DNA of 46,315 nucleotides from NCBI GenBank assembly GCA_904501865.1, contig CAJGCF010000003.1:1-46315 (forward strand), read 5' to 3'. Positions 17,989 to 27,017 of this stretch are shown here, piece by piece. This DNA is from an uncultured Clostridia bacterium. Lineage in GTDB: Bacteria; Bacillota; Clostridia; Oscillospirales; CAG-272. The notes beneath the pieces are model-generated. The model did not search any database. It had not been told where the DNA came from and saw only the letters and a program-made list of their open reading frames with translations. The translations under genes were made by a program, and so were the position numbers. Numbering within the stretch: position 1 is the stretch's first letter; every line of letters starts with the position of its first letter.

Positions 17989-18081
17989 TTTATTTTACTC
18001 CTTATTCTCGGGGATGCGTTCCCTCTTTCCAAACACCCACCACCTTCAAAATCCTTAGGAACGAGGTAATGGGAGATGCGT

Positions 18082-19737
18082 TTATATTGTTTTATTGATG
18101 GCTGAAAACAGTGCGTAAATCGAGGAAGCTATGATGTCGTCGTGAACACCTGCGCCCCAGCACATCTGACCGTCCTCGCCCGTGATTCCCACGTACGTGA
18201 CCGCCGACGCAGACGAGCCGCTCTCAAGCGCGTGCTCTGCGTATGTCAGTCCAGAATAGGAAATGCCGAGATTTCTCTTTATCGCGTTGCTTACCGCGTC
18301 AAGACGTCCGTTGCCATCAGCGGAGATATCACGCAACTCACCGTTATATTCCACAGTTACAAATGCCTTGATGCTGTCGCCCGAGCGCACAAAATGATAA
18401 TCCTTTAAAGACAGAGGCGAGTTGATATTCACGTATTCCTTGGTAAATATCTGGAGTACCTCATCGGGCAAAAGCTCCTTGTGCGAGCGGTCGGAATATC
18501 CCTTGACGGTATAGCCTACGTGCTCTCTCATCTTCTTTGGCAGGAAGTATCCAAAGTTGTGCTCAAGCAGATATCCTATGCCACCCTTACCCGACTGCGA
18601 GTTGATACGTATAACATCCGTCTCGTATTCTCTTCCCACGTCCGAGGGGTCTATCGGCAGATAAGGCACCGTCCAATAACGGCAGGTGTGCTCCTCTCTC
18701 CACTTCATTCCCTTCGCGATAGCGTCCTGATGCGATCCTGAGAATGCCGCAAACACAAGCTTGCCCGAATAAGGCGAGCGGTCGCCTACCTGCATTCTCG
18801 TAACTCTCTCATACGTCTCGCATATCTCGGGCATATTTGAAAGGTCAAGACGGGGATCGACTCCCTGCGCAAACATATTCATAGCAACAGTTACTATATC
18901 CGTGTTGCCAGTTCTCTCTCCGTTGCCGAAAAGAGTTCCCTCTACTCTGTCTCCGCCCGCGAGCAAGCCCATTTCCGTGTCAGCCACGGCACAGCCTCTG
19001 TCATTGTGTGGGTGGAGCGAAATTATAACGTTCTCACGGTATTTGAGATTGTCGTTCATATACTGCACCTGATTTGCGTAAACGTGAGGCATTGACACCT
19101 CAACGGTTACGGGCAGGTTGATGATCACCTTTCTGTCCGCCGTAGGCTTCCAGACGTCAAGCACCGCGTTGCATATCTCAAGCGCGAATTCAGGCTCTGT
19201 GCCCGTAAAGGACTCGGGAGAATACTCGTATCTGTAATTTACTCCCATCTCCTTACTGTATTTTTCAAAAAGTCGAGCTCCCTCCACCGCGATGTCGATT
19301 ATCTCCTGCTTTGGTTTCTTGAACACCTGCTCTCTCTGTGCCACCGAGGTGGAATTGTAGAGGTGAACTATTGCGTTCTTGACGCCCTTAAGGCTCTCAA
19401 AGGTCTTTTTGATAATGTGCTCTCTTGACTGCGTCAATACCTGCACGGTCACGTCATCGGGAATGAGATTCTCCTCTATAAGAGTTCTCAAAAACGTGTA
19501 TTCGGTATCAGACGCCGCAGGAAATCCTACCTCTATCTCCTTAAAGCCGATCTTGACCAAAAGCTTGAAAAATTCCAGCTTTTCCTCAAGACTCATAGGT
19601 ATTATAAGCGACTGATTTCCGTCGCGAAGATCTACCGAGCACCATACGGGAGGCTTTTCTATATAATTCTTATTCATCCACGCGGGACTGCTCACAGGCG
19701 CGGGAAAAAACTGTCTTGTGTACTTACTTGCGTTCAT
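18082..19737 (-). CDS. leuA: 2-isopropylmalate synthase, type 2
   Basis: Commits ketoisovalerate to leucine by condensation with acetyl-CoA. 551 residues. The N-terminus (PVSSPAWMNKNYIEKPPVW) and CSVDLRDGNQSLI identify the second family of LeuA, best known from actinobacteria and fungi, rather than the classical LRDGEQ type. SLHPHNDRGCAVADTE and LFGNGERTGNTD are the metal-binding and catalytic motifs of the HMGL barrel. Residues after about 430 form the LeuA allosteric domain, so leucine feedback is expected. The start at 19737 has AAAGG upstream. A repeat-filled gap of 263 bases separates it from ilvD. Confidence 0.95.
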   Translation of the reverse strand: MNASKYTRQFFPAPVSSPAWMNKNYIEKPPVWCSVDLRDGNQSLIIPMSLEEKLEFFKLLVKIGFKEIEVGFPAASDTEYTFLRTLIEENLIPDDVTVQVLTQSREHIIKKTFESLKGVKNAIVHLYNSTSVAQREQVFKKPKQEIIDIAVEGARLFEKYSKEMGVNYRYEYSPESFTGTEPEFALEICNAVLDVWKPTADRKVIINLPVTVEVSMPHVYANQVQYMNDNLKYRENVIISLHPHNDRGCAVADTEMGLLAGGDRVEGTLFGNGERTGNTDIVTVAMNMFAQGVDPRLDLSNMPEICETYERVTRMQVGDRSPYSGKLVFAAFSGSHQDAIAKGMKWREEHTCRYWTVPYLPIDPSDVGREYETDVIRINSQSGKGGIGYLLEHNFGYFLPKKMREHVGYTVKGYSDRSHKELLPDEVLQIFTKEYVNINSPLSLKDYHFVRSGDSIKAFVTVEYNGELRDISADGNGRLDAVSNAIKRNLGISYSGLTYAEHALESGSSASAVTYVGITGEDGQMCWGAGVHDDIIASSIYALFSAINKTI

Positions 19738-19772
19738 TATGTATACCTTTCTTTGTTATTTCGGGACTCTGT

Positions 19773-19985
19773 CCCGTCCCCTGCTTAAAAACCTTTTGAA
19801 AAAAGTTTTTAAGAATTTCAAAAGCTTTCAGACAAAAGAATTTGATGTGGGGCTTGGAAGGAATATTGTCAAATTTAAAAAATTTTATCTTCTGGGAGGA
19901 TAAACCGTTCATCAACCATCTATCCTTATTGAAGTTTTTTGAGGGGGTGCGGGGGAGCTTTTTTTCGAAAAAAGCTTCCCCGCAT
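19773..19985. repeat. Composite intergenic repeat between ilvD and leuA
   Basis: The gap 19738-20000 contains no gene. Its two ends are inverted versions of one motif: the left end has CTTAAAAACCTTTTGAAAAA with AATTTCAAAAG, and the right end has TTATTGAAGTTTTTTGAGG, a G-run, and a poly-T/poly-A hairpin closed by GGGGGAGC/GCTTCCCC. The same two-ended arrangement occurs at 23338-23530. It looks like a miniature inverted-repeat element or a REP-type hairpin pair. Confidence 0.6.
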
Positions 19986-20000
19986 CGCTCCTTGAAAATC

Positions 20001-21659
20001 TTATTTCATCACAGCGCCTTGATCTGCGCCGCTGACAAGGCGAGCGTAGCGCGAAAGCCAGCCCGACTTGATATTGGGCTCGGGAGCGACGTGTTTTTCA
20101 CGTCTTGCAGAAAGCTCCTCGTCGCTGACCTGTACGTTGATAGAAGCATTGGGAATGTCTATATTTATTATATCACCCTCGTTTATAAGCGCGATATTTC
20201 CGCCGTCCGCCGCCTCGGGAGAGACGTGTCCTATGGACGCGCCGCGCGATGCGCCCGAGAAGCGTCCGTCCGTGATGAGAGCTACGGTCTTATCAAGCTT
20301 CATACCTGCAAGTGCCGAGGTGGGATTGAGCATCTCTCTCATTCCCGGGCCTCCCTTGGGGCCCTCATATCTGATAACAACGACATCGCCGTCAACTATC
20401 TTACCTGCATATATTGCCGCGATAGCCTCGTCCTCGGAGTTGAAAACTCTTGCAGGACCCGAATGCACGAGCATTTCGGGGGCGACCGCGCTTCTCTTGA
20501 CCACACAACCCTTCTGTGCTATATTACCCCAGAGTATCTGTATGCCGCCCGTTTCACTGTACGGGTCGTCAATGGGTCGTATCGCCTTTGTGCTCTTTAT
20601 GTAAGCGCCTTTGACGTTCTCGCCAACGCTCTTGCCCGTGACCGTCATAGCCTCCACGTCAAGCAGACCGCGCTTTATAAGCTCTGCTTGAACCGCGGGG
20701 ATACCGCCTGCCGCGTCGAGATCCTGCATATGAGTTGAGCCCGCAGGAGCCAAGTGACAAAGGTTGGGTACCTTGGCGCTCATTTCGTTGAACAAATTGA
20801 GGTCAAGAGGAACTCCCGCCTCGTTTGCGATAGCGAGCAGGTGAAGCACGCTATTCGACGAGCAACCGAGAGCCATATCACACGCAAGCGCGTTCTTTAT
20901 AGATCTCTCGTTGATAATGTCCCTTGCGCATATATTTTTTCTGACCATTTCCATAATAGCCATTCCCGCGTGCTTGGCGAGCATTATTCTCTTGTTGCTC
21001 ACAGCAGGAATAGTTCCGTTGCCGGGAAGAGCTATACCCATAGACTCGCAAAGGCAATTCATCGAGTTCGCCGTATACATTCCCGCGCAAGAGCCGCAAC
21101 CGGGGCACGCGCCTGTCTCACACTCGTTGAGCTTTTCCTCGTCGATAATACCCGCTTTATATGCGCCGACCGCCTCGAAAAGCTTGGATAGACTGACCTC
21201 CTCGCCGTCATAGCAGCCCGCGAGCATAGGTCCGCCTGAGCAGACAACGGTTGGAACGTTCATTCTGACCGCCGCCATTACCATTCCGGGAACTATCTTG
21301 TCGCAGTTGGGGACGAGCACGAGTCCATCAAGCTGATGAGCCATCGTCATAGTCTCAACACTGTCCGCGATAAGCTCACGGCTTGCGAGCGAGTATTTCA
21401 TTCCTATATGTCCCATAGCGATACCGTCGCACACGCCTATGGAGGGAACCAGCACGGGTGTGCCTCCTGCCATTCTGATACCTGCCTTTACCGCCTCCGC
21501 TATCTTGTCAAGATGCGCGTGTCCCGGCACTATCTCGCTGTGTGCGCTGACCACGCCTATAAGAGGACGCTCAAGCTCCTCCTTGGTGTATCCTATCGCA
21601 TAAAATAAGCTTCTGTTCGGCGCTCTTTCAGCACCTTTGGTTACATTATCTGAACGCAT
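20001..21659 (-). CDS. ilvD: Dihydroxy-acid dehydratase
   Basis: Iron-sulfur dehydratase of the Val/Ile pathway. 552 residues. VPNCDKIVPGM, CETGACPGCGSCAGMYTANSMNCL (cluster-binding cysteines) and ALITDGRFSGASRGASIGHVSPEA are the IlvD/Edd signatures. The start at 21659 has AAGGAG upstream. An 11-bp GGGAGGGAAAA hairpin (21681-21717) sits in its leader just before the ribosome binding site. It is flanked by repeat-bearing gaps on both sides, unlike the tightly packed leu genes. Confidence 0.96.
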   Translation of the reverse strand: MRSDNVTKGAERAPNRSLFYAIGYTKEELERPLIGVVSAHSEIVPGHAHLDKIAEAVKAGIRMAGGTPVLVPSIGVCDGIAMGHIGMKYSLASRELIADSVETMTMAHQLDGLVLVPNCDKIVPGMVMAAVRMNVPTVVCSGGPMLAGCYDGEEVSLSKLFEAVGAYKAGIIDEEKLNECETGACPGCGSCAGMYTANSMNCLCESMGIALPGNGTIPAVSNKRIMLAKHAGMAIMEMVRKNICARDIINERSIKNALACDMALGCSSNSVLHLLAIANEAGVPLDLNLFNEMSAKVPNLCHLAPAGSTHMQDLDAAGGIPAVQAELIKRGLLDVEAMTVTGKSVGENVKGAYIKSTKAIRPIDDPYSETGGIQILWGNIAQKGCVVKRSAVAPEMLVHSGPARVFNSEDEAIAAIYAGKIVDGDVVVIRYEGPKGGPGMREMLNPTSALAGMKLDKTVALITDGRFSGASRGASIGHVSPEAADGGNIALINEGDIINIDIPNASINVQVSDEELSARREKHVAPEPNIKSGWLSRYARLVSGADQGAVMK

Positions 21660-21680
21660 ATTTTGTCTCCTTTTTTTCGT

Positions 21681-21717
21681 GGGAGGGAAAATTTTTTGAG
21701 AAAAAGTTTTCCCTCCC
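21681..21717. repeat. Hairpin in the ilvD leader
   Basis: Perfect inverted repeat with arms 21681-21691 (GGGAGGGAAAA) and 21707-21717, about 10 bases upstream of the ilvD ribosome binding site. It has the same purine-rich/poly-A look as the other intergenic hairpins here and could affect ilvD translation or end the upstream transcript. Confidence 0.6.
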
Positions 21718-21782
21718 TACACCCCACCCTTTCCAAAAAAAGAGTAGGGAAAATATAGTAAAATTTTAATTTTTAACGAAAT

Positions 21783-22403
21783 TTATTTGATTTTTTTCTT
21801 CACCACTTCAATGATACGGATTATCGCGGGGGTAAGAAGAACGTTGATAGCAAATTCAATCAAGAAGTTGAGCCAAATCAGCAACACCAAAAACACAAAA
21901 ACATTCTGTCCACCCGAAAACTTTTCGGAAATCGTATCAGAAAAGAAACACACCATTCCCAAAAGGTAGATGCCGGTATTTATGATAGGCGCGGACGCAG
22001 ATGCGATCAATGTTTTCAAATAAACGAATTTGCCCTTGAACGCCTTATCCAAGCCCTTGTATATCAACCCTGAGCCTAATCCAGCAAAAACCGCCTTGGA
22101 TATAGCAACTAAAGAAAACAGAATCGGATTGGCATCAAAAATAATGTACATACTTGAACTCGGTGCCATTACCGTAAGCACTACCGTCATAACACCAAAA
22201 ACTAACCCAAGGAAAGCCCCTTCCGACGGTCCCAACAAGAATGCGCCAATCACTATGGGGATAAGCACAAATGAAAGCTCAACGCCCATTCCTTTTAGTG
22301 CGGAAGTTGCAACCGTGCCAATATATTGCATCGCAAAGATCAATGCAACAAGTAGTGCAAGCTGAACCAGTTTCAAGGTCTTCTGTTTAGCCGAAGTTTT
22401 CAT
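21783..22403 (-). CDS. ECF transporter S component, probably for pantothenate
   Basis: A 206-residue membrane protein with about six hydrophobic segments starting at residue 8 (LVQLALLVALIFAMQYIG), the size and layout of energy-coupling-factor S components. The ALLVALIFAMQYI start and the LIPIVIGAFLLGPSEGAFLGLVFGVMT region are typical of vitamin-type S proteins. It lies 111 bases downstream of a CoaX-like gene, so pantothenate (PanT-like) is the best guess for its substrate; that is context inference. No ATPase or T subunit is nearby, so it would share the group-II ECF module. The start at 22403 has AAGGAG upstream. Confidence 0.8.
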   Translation of the reverse strand: MKTSAKQKTLKLVQLALLVALIFAMQYIGTVATSALKGMGVELSFVLIPIVIGAFLLGPSEGAFLGLVFGVMTVVLTVMAPSSSMYIIFDANPILFSLVAISKAVFAGLGSGLIYKGLDKAFKGKFVYLKTLIASASAPIINTGIYLLGMVCFFSDTISEKFSGGQNVFVFLVLLIWLNFLIEFAINVLLTPAIIRIIEVVKKKIK

Positions 22404-22514
22404 ATTAAATTCTCCTTGAGGGAATCTCACCCTCTGCTGTCGTCTCGAATTGAGTACGGCGCATAGAAATTTATAATAATCACCGATTTTGGTGTTATTA
22501 TCAAAGTCAAATTA

Positions 22515-23312
22515 TTATTCTGCGGTATTCTTATATATACACGCCAGCCCATTGAGCGTAAGGTCGGGGCAATAACGGAACGTATGCGTACAGTTAGCCG
22601 TGACTGTCTCGCATCTCTCTCCCGTGGCAAAAAGCATAGCCTCTCCGAAGTCACACCTGAGCTCTTTTTCAAATCTGTCAACAAGACCGTCTATCATAGC
22701 CGCCTGACCGAGTATCACACCCGAGATAAGCGACGCCTTGGTGTTTTTGCCGATAGCTCTGGGAGCACCCGAGAGCTCTATGCTCGGCAAAAGTGCGGTA
22801 TCTCTATGCAGAGCGTCGAGGGACATATCCACACCGGGAACTATGGCACCGCCGACCACTTCCCTGTTTTTAGTTATAGCAAAAAGCGTTGTGACTCGTC
22901 CCATATCTAGTATGAGCGCGGGTCTATCCATCTTTTCGGCTTTGAGTATGCTCACCACCGCCGCGGCATTGGCAACTATGTCCGCGCCAAGCTCGGCAGG
23001 GTCGTCTATCCTTATCGCAAATCCCGTTTTCACACCGGGACCAACAACAAGAGGGGATTTGCCCGTTAATTTAAGTATGACGCTTTTTATCACGTCGTTA
23101 AGCTGAGGAACAACGCTTGCCATTATCGAACCGTCAATATCTTTGGTGTCAATTCCCGAATAGTCGAGTAATTGCTTGACGAGTATGACATATTCATCTG
23201 CGGTCCTGCTTTTATCAGCAGAAGCGGTGAATTTCGAAATCACGTCAACTGAGCCGTTTTCAAACGTTGCAAATGAAATACTTTTATTTCCTACGTTAAC
23301 CGCCAAAAGCAT
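22515..23312 (-). CDS. coaX: Type III pantothenate kinase-like protein with altered active-site residues
   Basis: 265 residues of the CoaX/Baf ASKHA fold. The start at 23312 has AAGGGG upstream; the longer reading frame runs into a repeat and is not used. LVVGPGVKTGFAI, VGGAIVPGVDMSLDALHRDTALLPSIEL and the C-terminal ATGER segment match CoaX. The first motif is however VNVGNKS, with Asn6 and Lys10 where CoaX has Asp and Thr (DVGNT). GADR is GADI (Asp111 kept, Arg lost), and DxGTATT is DMGRVTT (Asp136 kept). Of the three conserved aspartates known to matter in CoaX, one is replaced. It could be a weak kinase or a Baf-like regulatory relative. It sits between ilvC and an ECF S component. Confidence 0.85.
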   Translation of the reverse strand: MLLAVNVGNKSISFATFENGSVDVISKFTASADKSRTADEYVILVKQLLDYSGIDTKDIDGSIMASVVPQLNDVIKSVILKLTGKSPLVVGPGVKTGFAIRIDDPAELGADIVANAAAVVSILKAEKMDRPALILDMGRVTTLFAITKNREVVGGAIVPGVDMSLDALHRDTALLPSIELSGAPRAIGKNTKASLISGVILGQAAMIDGLVDRFEKELRCDFGEAMLFATGERCETVTANCTHTFRYCPDLTLNGLACIYKNTAE

Positions 23313-23337
23313 AGCGTTTCCCCTTTCGTTATTTTTT

Positions 23338-23530
23338 ATGGGGCGTTGCCCCGCCCCCCACTTAGAAGCTTTTTGCAAAAAGTTTCTAAGAACTTCAAAA
23401 ACTCCCCGTAAAAACAGACAAAAATGCTGCTTCACCGTCAAGTGAGATAAAATGTCCGTAAACGATCTATCCTTATTGGAAGTTTTTGAGGGGTGCGGGG
23501 GAACTTTTTACCAAAAAGTTTCCCCGCTTC
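23338..23530. repeat. Composite intergenic repeat between ilvC and the coaX-like gene
   Basis: Same two-ended layout as 19773-19985. The left end has GCCCCGCCCCCC, CTTTTTGCAAAAAG and CTAAGAACTTCAAAAACTCC; the right end has TATCCTTATTGGAAGTTTTT, GAGGGG, and the hairpin GGGGGAAC-TTTTT-AAAAA-GTTTCCCC. The outer motifs are inverted relative to each other. Confidence 0.6.
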
Positions 23531-23564
23531 TCTTTAAACCAAACAAACCAAGACCGACGAGAAT

Positions 23565-23665
23565 TTGTGTCAGACAAGGCGCAACGGAGAAAACCAAGCG
23601 CAGACGTAGTTACCTACGTCAAGCTGTTTTCGAGTAGCAACGCAGTATGACGCAAATTATCTAAG
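23565..23665. repeat. Palindromic element after ilvC
   Basis: A perfect ACGTAG/CTACGT hairpin (23604-23619) lies at the centre of a longer imperfect inverted repeat in which GCGCAACGGAGAAAACC on the left partly matches the complement of GTTTTCGAGTAGCAACGC on the right. On the minus strand it lies directly after the ilvC stop, so it may form the 3' end of the ilvBNC transcript. Confidence 0.5.
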
Positions 23666-23671
23666 GTCGCA

Positions 23672-24682
23672 TTACTTCTTGAGCCAAGACATCATCTGGC
23701 GCAGCTCGGCGCCTGTCTTTTCAAGCTGATGCTCGGACTCAACACGGCGGGTAGCGAGGAACTTAGCCTTACGGCCTGCGCTGAACTCCTGCATAAACTC
23801 AGAAGCGAAGGTACCGTTCTGTATCTCGGTAAGAACCGCCTTCATCTCCTTGCGTGTCGCGTCTGTGATAAGTCTCTTACCCGTTCTGTAATCGCCGTAC
23901 TCAGCGGTGTTAGAGATGGAATATCTCATCTTGGCAAATCCGCCCTGGTTGATAAGGTCAACGATGAGCTTCATCTCGTGGATACACTCAAAGTATGCCA
24001 TCTCGGGCTCATAGCCTGCCTCAACGAGAGTCTCAAAGCCTGCCTTCATAAGCTCGGTAACACCGCCGCAAAGAACTGCCTGCTCACCAAAGAGGTCAGT
24101 CTCGGTCTCTTCTCTGAAGGACGTCTCAAGGATACCAGCGCGACCCGCGCCGATTCCGCAAGCGTACGCGAGAGCATAGTCCTTAGCCTTGCCCGAGTAG
24201 TCCTGATGTACCGCAATGAGAGAAGGAACTCCCTTACCCTCAACGTACTGGCTTCTTACGGTATGTCCGGGACCCTTGGGAGCGACCATGATAACGTCGA
24301 TATCCTTTGCAGGATTGATAAGATTGAAATGAATATTGAAACCGTGAGCGAACATAAGAACGTCGCCATCCTTCATGTTGGGAGCTATCTGCTTGTTGTA
24401 GATATCGGCTGCAAGCTCATCGGGAACCAGCATCATAACGATATCCGCAGCCTTTGCGGCGTCCTCGACCTCCATAACCTTGAAGTTGGGGTTCTTTTCA
24501 GCAAATGCAGCAGCCTTTGCCCAGTGTCCGCTTCCCTGACGCAGACCTACGACTACGTTACAGCCGCTCTCTGCGAGGTTCATGGAATGTGCGTGTCCCT
24601 GGCTTCCAAATCCGATGACCGCAATAGTCTTATCCTTGATAAGAGCGAGATTACAGTCTGTGTCGTAATACTTGTTGATCAT
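23672..24682 (-). CDS. ilvC: Ketol-acid reductoisomerase, class I
   Basis: NADPH-dependent isomeroreductase of the Val/Ile pathway. 336 residues, the short class-I form. The dinucleotide motif GFGSQGHAHSMNL is at residues 24-36, followed by GLRQGS, whose basic and serine residues fit NADPH. DLFGEQAVLCGGVTEL and AYFECIHEMKLIVDL carry the Mg ligands, and SNTAEYGDY is C-terminal. The start at 24682 has AAGGAG upstream. Third gene after the Leu T-box. Confidence 0.97.
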   Translation of the reverse strand: MINKYYDTDCNLALIKDKTIAVIGFGSQGHAHSMNLAESGCNVVVGLRQGSGHWAKAAAFAEKNPNFKVMEVEDAAKAADIVMMLVPDELAADIYNKQIAPNMKDGDVLMFAHGFNIHFNLINPAKDIDVIMVAPKGPGHTVRSQYVEGKGVPSLIAVHQDYSGKAKDYALAYACGIGAGRAGILETSFREETETDLFGEQAVLCGGVTELMKAGFETLVEAGYEPEMAYFECIHEMKLIVDLINQGGFAKMRYSISNTAEYGDYRTGKRLITDATRKEMKAVLTEIQNGTFASEFMQEFSAGRKAKFLATRRVESEHQLEKTGAELRQMMSWLKK

Positions 24683-24759
24683 TTTTCTTTTCTCCTTGAA
24701 ATAATTGTAGAATAGTTTTTTGTTTTATTTTTCCGCGCCGTGTCTGTTGGCGCCGTGTG

Positions 24760-25254
24760 TCAGATATCGTAGGACACCTTTCCGCGCTCCATCGCGATAG
24801 CGCCTGTGCGGCAGGATTCAATCACCTTAAAGCGTGCCGTGTCCTCAATAAATCCGTCAAGCCTTTGCGGCGTATCGCAAAGCTCGGCTACAAGACAGTC
24901 GCCCGTTCTGTCTACTATCTTTGCTCCGTATATGCAGATGAGGTCGTTAAGCTTTTCGTCGTCCGCAACCTCGGGGGCGAACTTTATAAGCAATATCTCG
25001 TGTATCAGGCTAAAGGTGGGCTCGACTGAGAATATCAGCTTTGTCTCGACAAGCTTGCCCGTCTGCTTCATTATCTGACTGAACGTCTTTTCATCGCCGT
25101 GAGTCATAATGGTAATACGCGATATTTTTTCATTTTCCGTGGGAGACACCGTCAAGGAGTCAATGTTAAACCCCCTTTGAACGAAAAGCGAGGATATTCT
25201 CGCAAGCACACCCGCGTTGTTCTCAACCAGGAGAACCATACATTGTTTTTTCAT
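24760..25254 (-). CDS. ilvN: Acetolactate synthase small (regulatory) subunit
   Basis: 164 residues. The N-terminal ACT domain (VLLVENNAGVLARISSLFVQRGFNIDSL) binds valine for feedback control, and the second half is the IlvN C-terminal domain (residues 80-160). It activates and regulates IlvB. The start at 25254 has GAGGGGG upstream and lies 13 bases after the ilvB stop. The length fits the standard IlvH/IlvN type. Confidence 0.95.
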   Translation of the reverse strand: MKKQCMVLLVENNAGVLARISSLFVQRGFNIDSLTVSPTENEKISRITIMTHGDEKTFSQIMKQTGKLVETKLIFSVEPTFSLIHEILLIKFAPEVADDEKLNDLICIYGAKIVDRTGDCLVAELCDTPQRLDGFIEDTARFKVIESCRTGAIAMERGKVSYDI

Positions 25255-25267
25255 GCTTCGTTCCCCC

Positions 25268-26926
25268 TCAGTTAAAAATAGTTTCGTTTACGGTCTTGCC
25301 GCCGGGAATCATAGGCAACACCTTTTCTGCGCGGTCTACCACGCACTCTATCCACACAGGGCCGTTCATAGTTAAGGCTTCCTTCATAGCCGCCTCAAAC
25401 TCTGCGGGAGTCTCACAGTGATATCCCTTTCCGCCAAAGCCCTCTGCAACCGCCTTATAGTTGGTAACTCTGTTGGGCTCACTCGACGAGAAGCGTTTAT
25501 CGTAGAATGCCTCCTGCCACTGATGCACCATTCCGAGTGCAGAGTTGTTGAATATTATGGATATGACGGGCACCTTGTATGTCACCGCGGTGCATATTTC
25601 GTTGAGGTTCATATGGAATGAGCCGTCTCCCGTGAAATGAACGACGGGGACGTCGCGTCTGGCTATCTTTGCTCCGATTGCCGCGCCGTATCCGTATCCC
25701 ATAGTTCCAAGGCCGCCGCTGGTCAGAAAATTGCGAGGATAGGTATGATGCATATACTGTGCCGCCCACATTTGATGCTGTCCGACGTCAGTAACATAGA
25801 CCGCCTCCGTTCCCGCGAGCTCACACGCCTTTTCAACTATGAAATGAGGCTTTATCTTTGTCTGGCTGTCCTCGGGCTTGTAGTCCTCTGATTTCCAGTG
25901 CTCTATATGCTCGTGCCATGCGTCGTGCTTGGTGGGAGTGATGTACTTGAGCATCTCACGAAGCACCGTCTTGACGTCTCCGACTATACTGTAATCGGCA
26001 ATCACGTTCTTGTTTATCTCGCTGGGGTCTATGTCGATATGTACTATTCTCGCGTTCTCTCCGAATTTATCGGTATTGAGAGCAACTCTGTCAGAAAAAC
26101 GAGTTCCTATCGCCAAAAGAACGTCCGCGCGATTTGCCGCGCAATTTGAGGAATAGCATCCGTGCATTCCTATAAGGCCGAGATTATTTCTCTCTCCGTA
26201 GCCAAGGACTCCCGCCGCCATAAGCGTATGGGACGCGGGAATATCCGCTTTCTCAATAAGCTCACGCAGCTCCTCGCCCGCCTCCGAAAGACGAACTCCG
26301 CCACCAAAGTATATGAACGGTCTCTCGCTTCGGTTTATAAGCTCGGCTACCTCTCTGACGTCTCCCTTTATCTCGGTTACTCTCTGCACCTTGACCGCAT
26401 TTTCGGGCTGGTACTCAGCAAGAGCCGCGGTAACATCCTTAGGAATGTCTATAAGCACGGGGCCCGGGCGTCCGCTACTCGCTATCTCGAATGCTCTGCG
26501 CACCGTGTCCGCAAGCTCATTGACGTCACGCACCACGAAATTGTGCTTGGTTATTGGCATCGTAATGCCCGTTATGTAGACCTCCTGAAAGCTGTCGCAT
26601 CCGATAAGTACGTTGGGAACGTTACCCGTGATAGCTACCATGGGAACGCTGTCCATATATGCAGTTGCGATACCTGTGACGAGGTTTGTGGCGCCGGGGC
26701 CGCTCGTCGCAATAACGACTCCGGTCTTTCCGGTTGCTCTTGCATATCCGTCAGCGGCGTGGGCTGCGCCCTGCTCGTGTGCGGTCATGTAGTGAGTAAT
26801 CTTATCACTATACTTGTAAAGAGCGTCGTAGATATTGAGCACCGCACCGCCCGGATAGCCGAACACGGTATCAACGCCCTGCTCCATGAGTACGTTTACA
26901 AGTATCTCAGAACCGTTAAGTATCAT
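25268..26926 (-). CDS. ilvB: Acetolactate synthase large (catalytic) subunit
   Basis: TPP- and FAD-dependent enzyme making acetolactate or acetohydroxybutyrate. 552 residues. The catalytic glutamate is Glu51 in AHEQGAAHAADGYARATG, after VFGYPGGAVLNIYDAL. The TPP-binding motif GDGSFHMNLNE with IIFNN lies near residues 430-460. I start at 26926, where AAGGAG precedes the ATG; the longer upstream frame extends into the T-box leader and is not coding. It is the first gene after the Leu-type T-box. Confidence 0.96.
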   Translation of the reverse strand: MILNGSEILVNVLMEQGVDTVFGYPGGAVLNIYDALYKYSDKITHYMTAHEQGAAHAADGYARATGKTGVVIATSGPGATNLVTGIATAYMDSVPMVAITGNVPNVLIGCDSFQEVYITGITMPITKHNFVVRDVNELADTVRRAFEIASSGRPGPVLIDIPKDVTAALAEYQPENAVKVQRVTEIKGDVREVAELINRSERPFIYFGGGVRLSEAGEELRELIEKADIPASHTLMAAGVLGYGERNNLGLIGMHGCYSSNCAANRADVLLAIGTRFSDRVALNTDKFGENARIVHIDIDPSEINKNVIADYSIVGDVKTVLREMLKYITPTKHDAWHEHIEHWKSEDYKPEDSQTKIKPHFIVEKACELAGTEAVYVTDVGQHQMWAAQYMHHTYPRNFLTSGGLGTMGYGYGAAIGAKIARRDVPVVHFTGDGSFHMNLNEICTAVTYKVPVISIIFNNSALGMVHQWQEAFYDKRFSSSEPNRVTNYKAVAEGFGGKGYHCETPAEFEAAMKEALTMNGPVWIECVVDRAEKVLPMIPGGKTVNETIFN

Positions 26927-27017
26927 TGTGTTTCTCCTTTTCAATAGATTTTTGCTTTTATAAATACAATGCGGAGTGTGCCGAGTGACTTTTATTATCA
27001 ACAAAATCTCAAAAAGA

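Noticed and set aside
19842..20738. 298-codon plus-strand frame running from an intergenic repeat into ilvD
   Set aside because: Starts in a repeat and is otherwise antisense to ilvD.
22404..22514. Riboswitch between the coaX-like gene and the ECF S component
   Set aside because: Only short hairpins (GGTG/CACC with AT flanks, GAGGG/CCCTC) are visible; no known core motif and little room.
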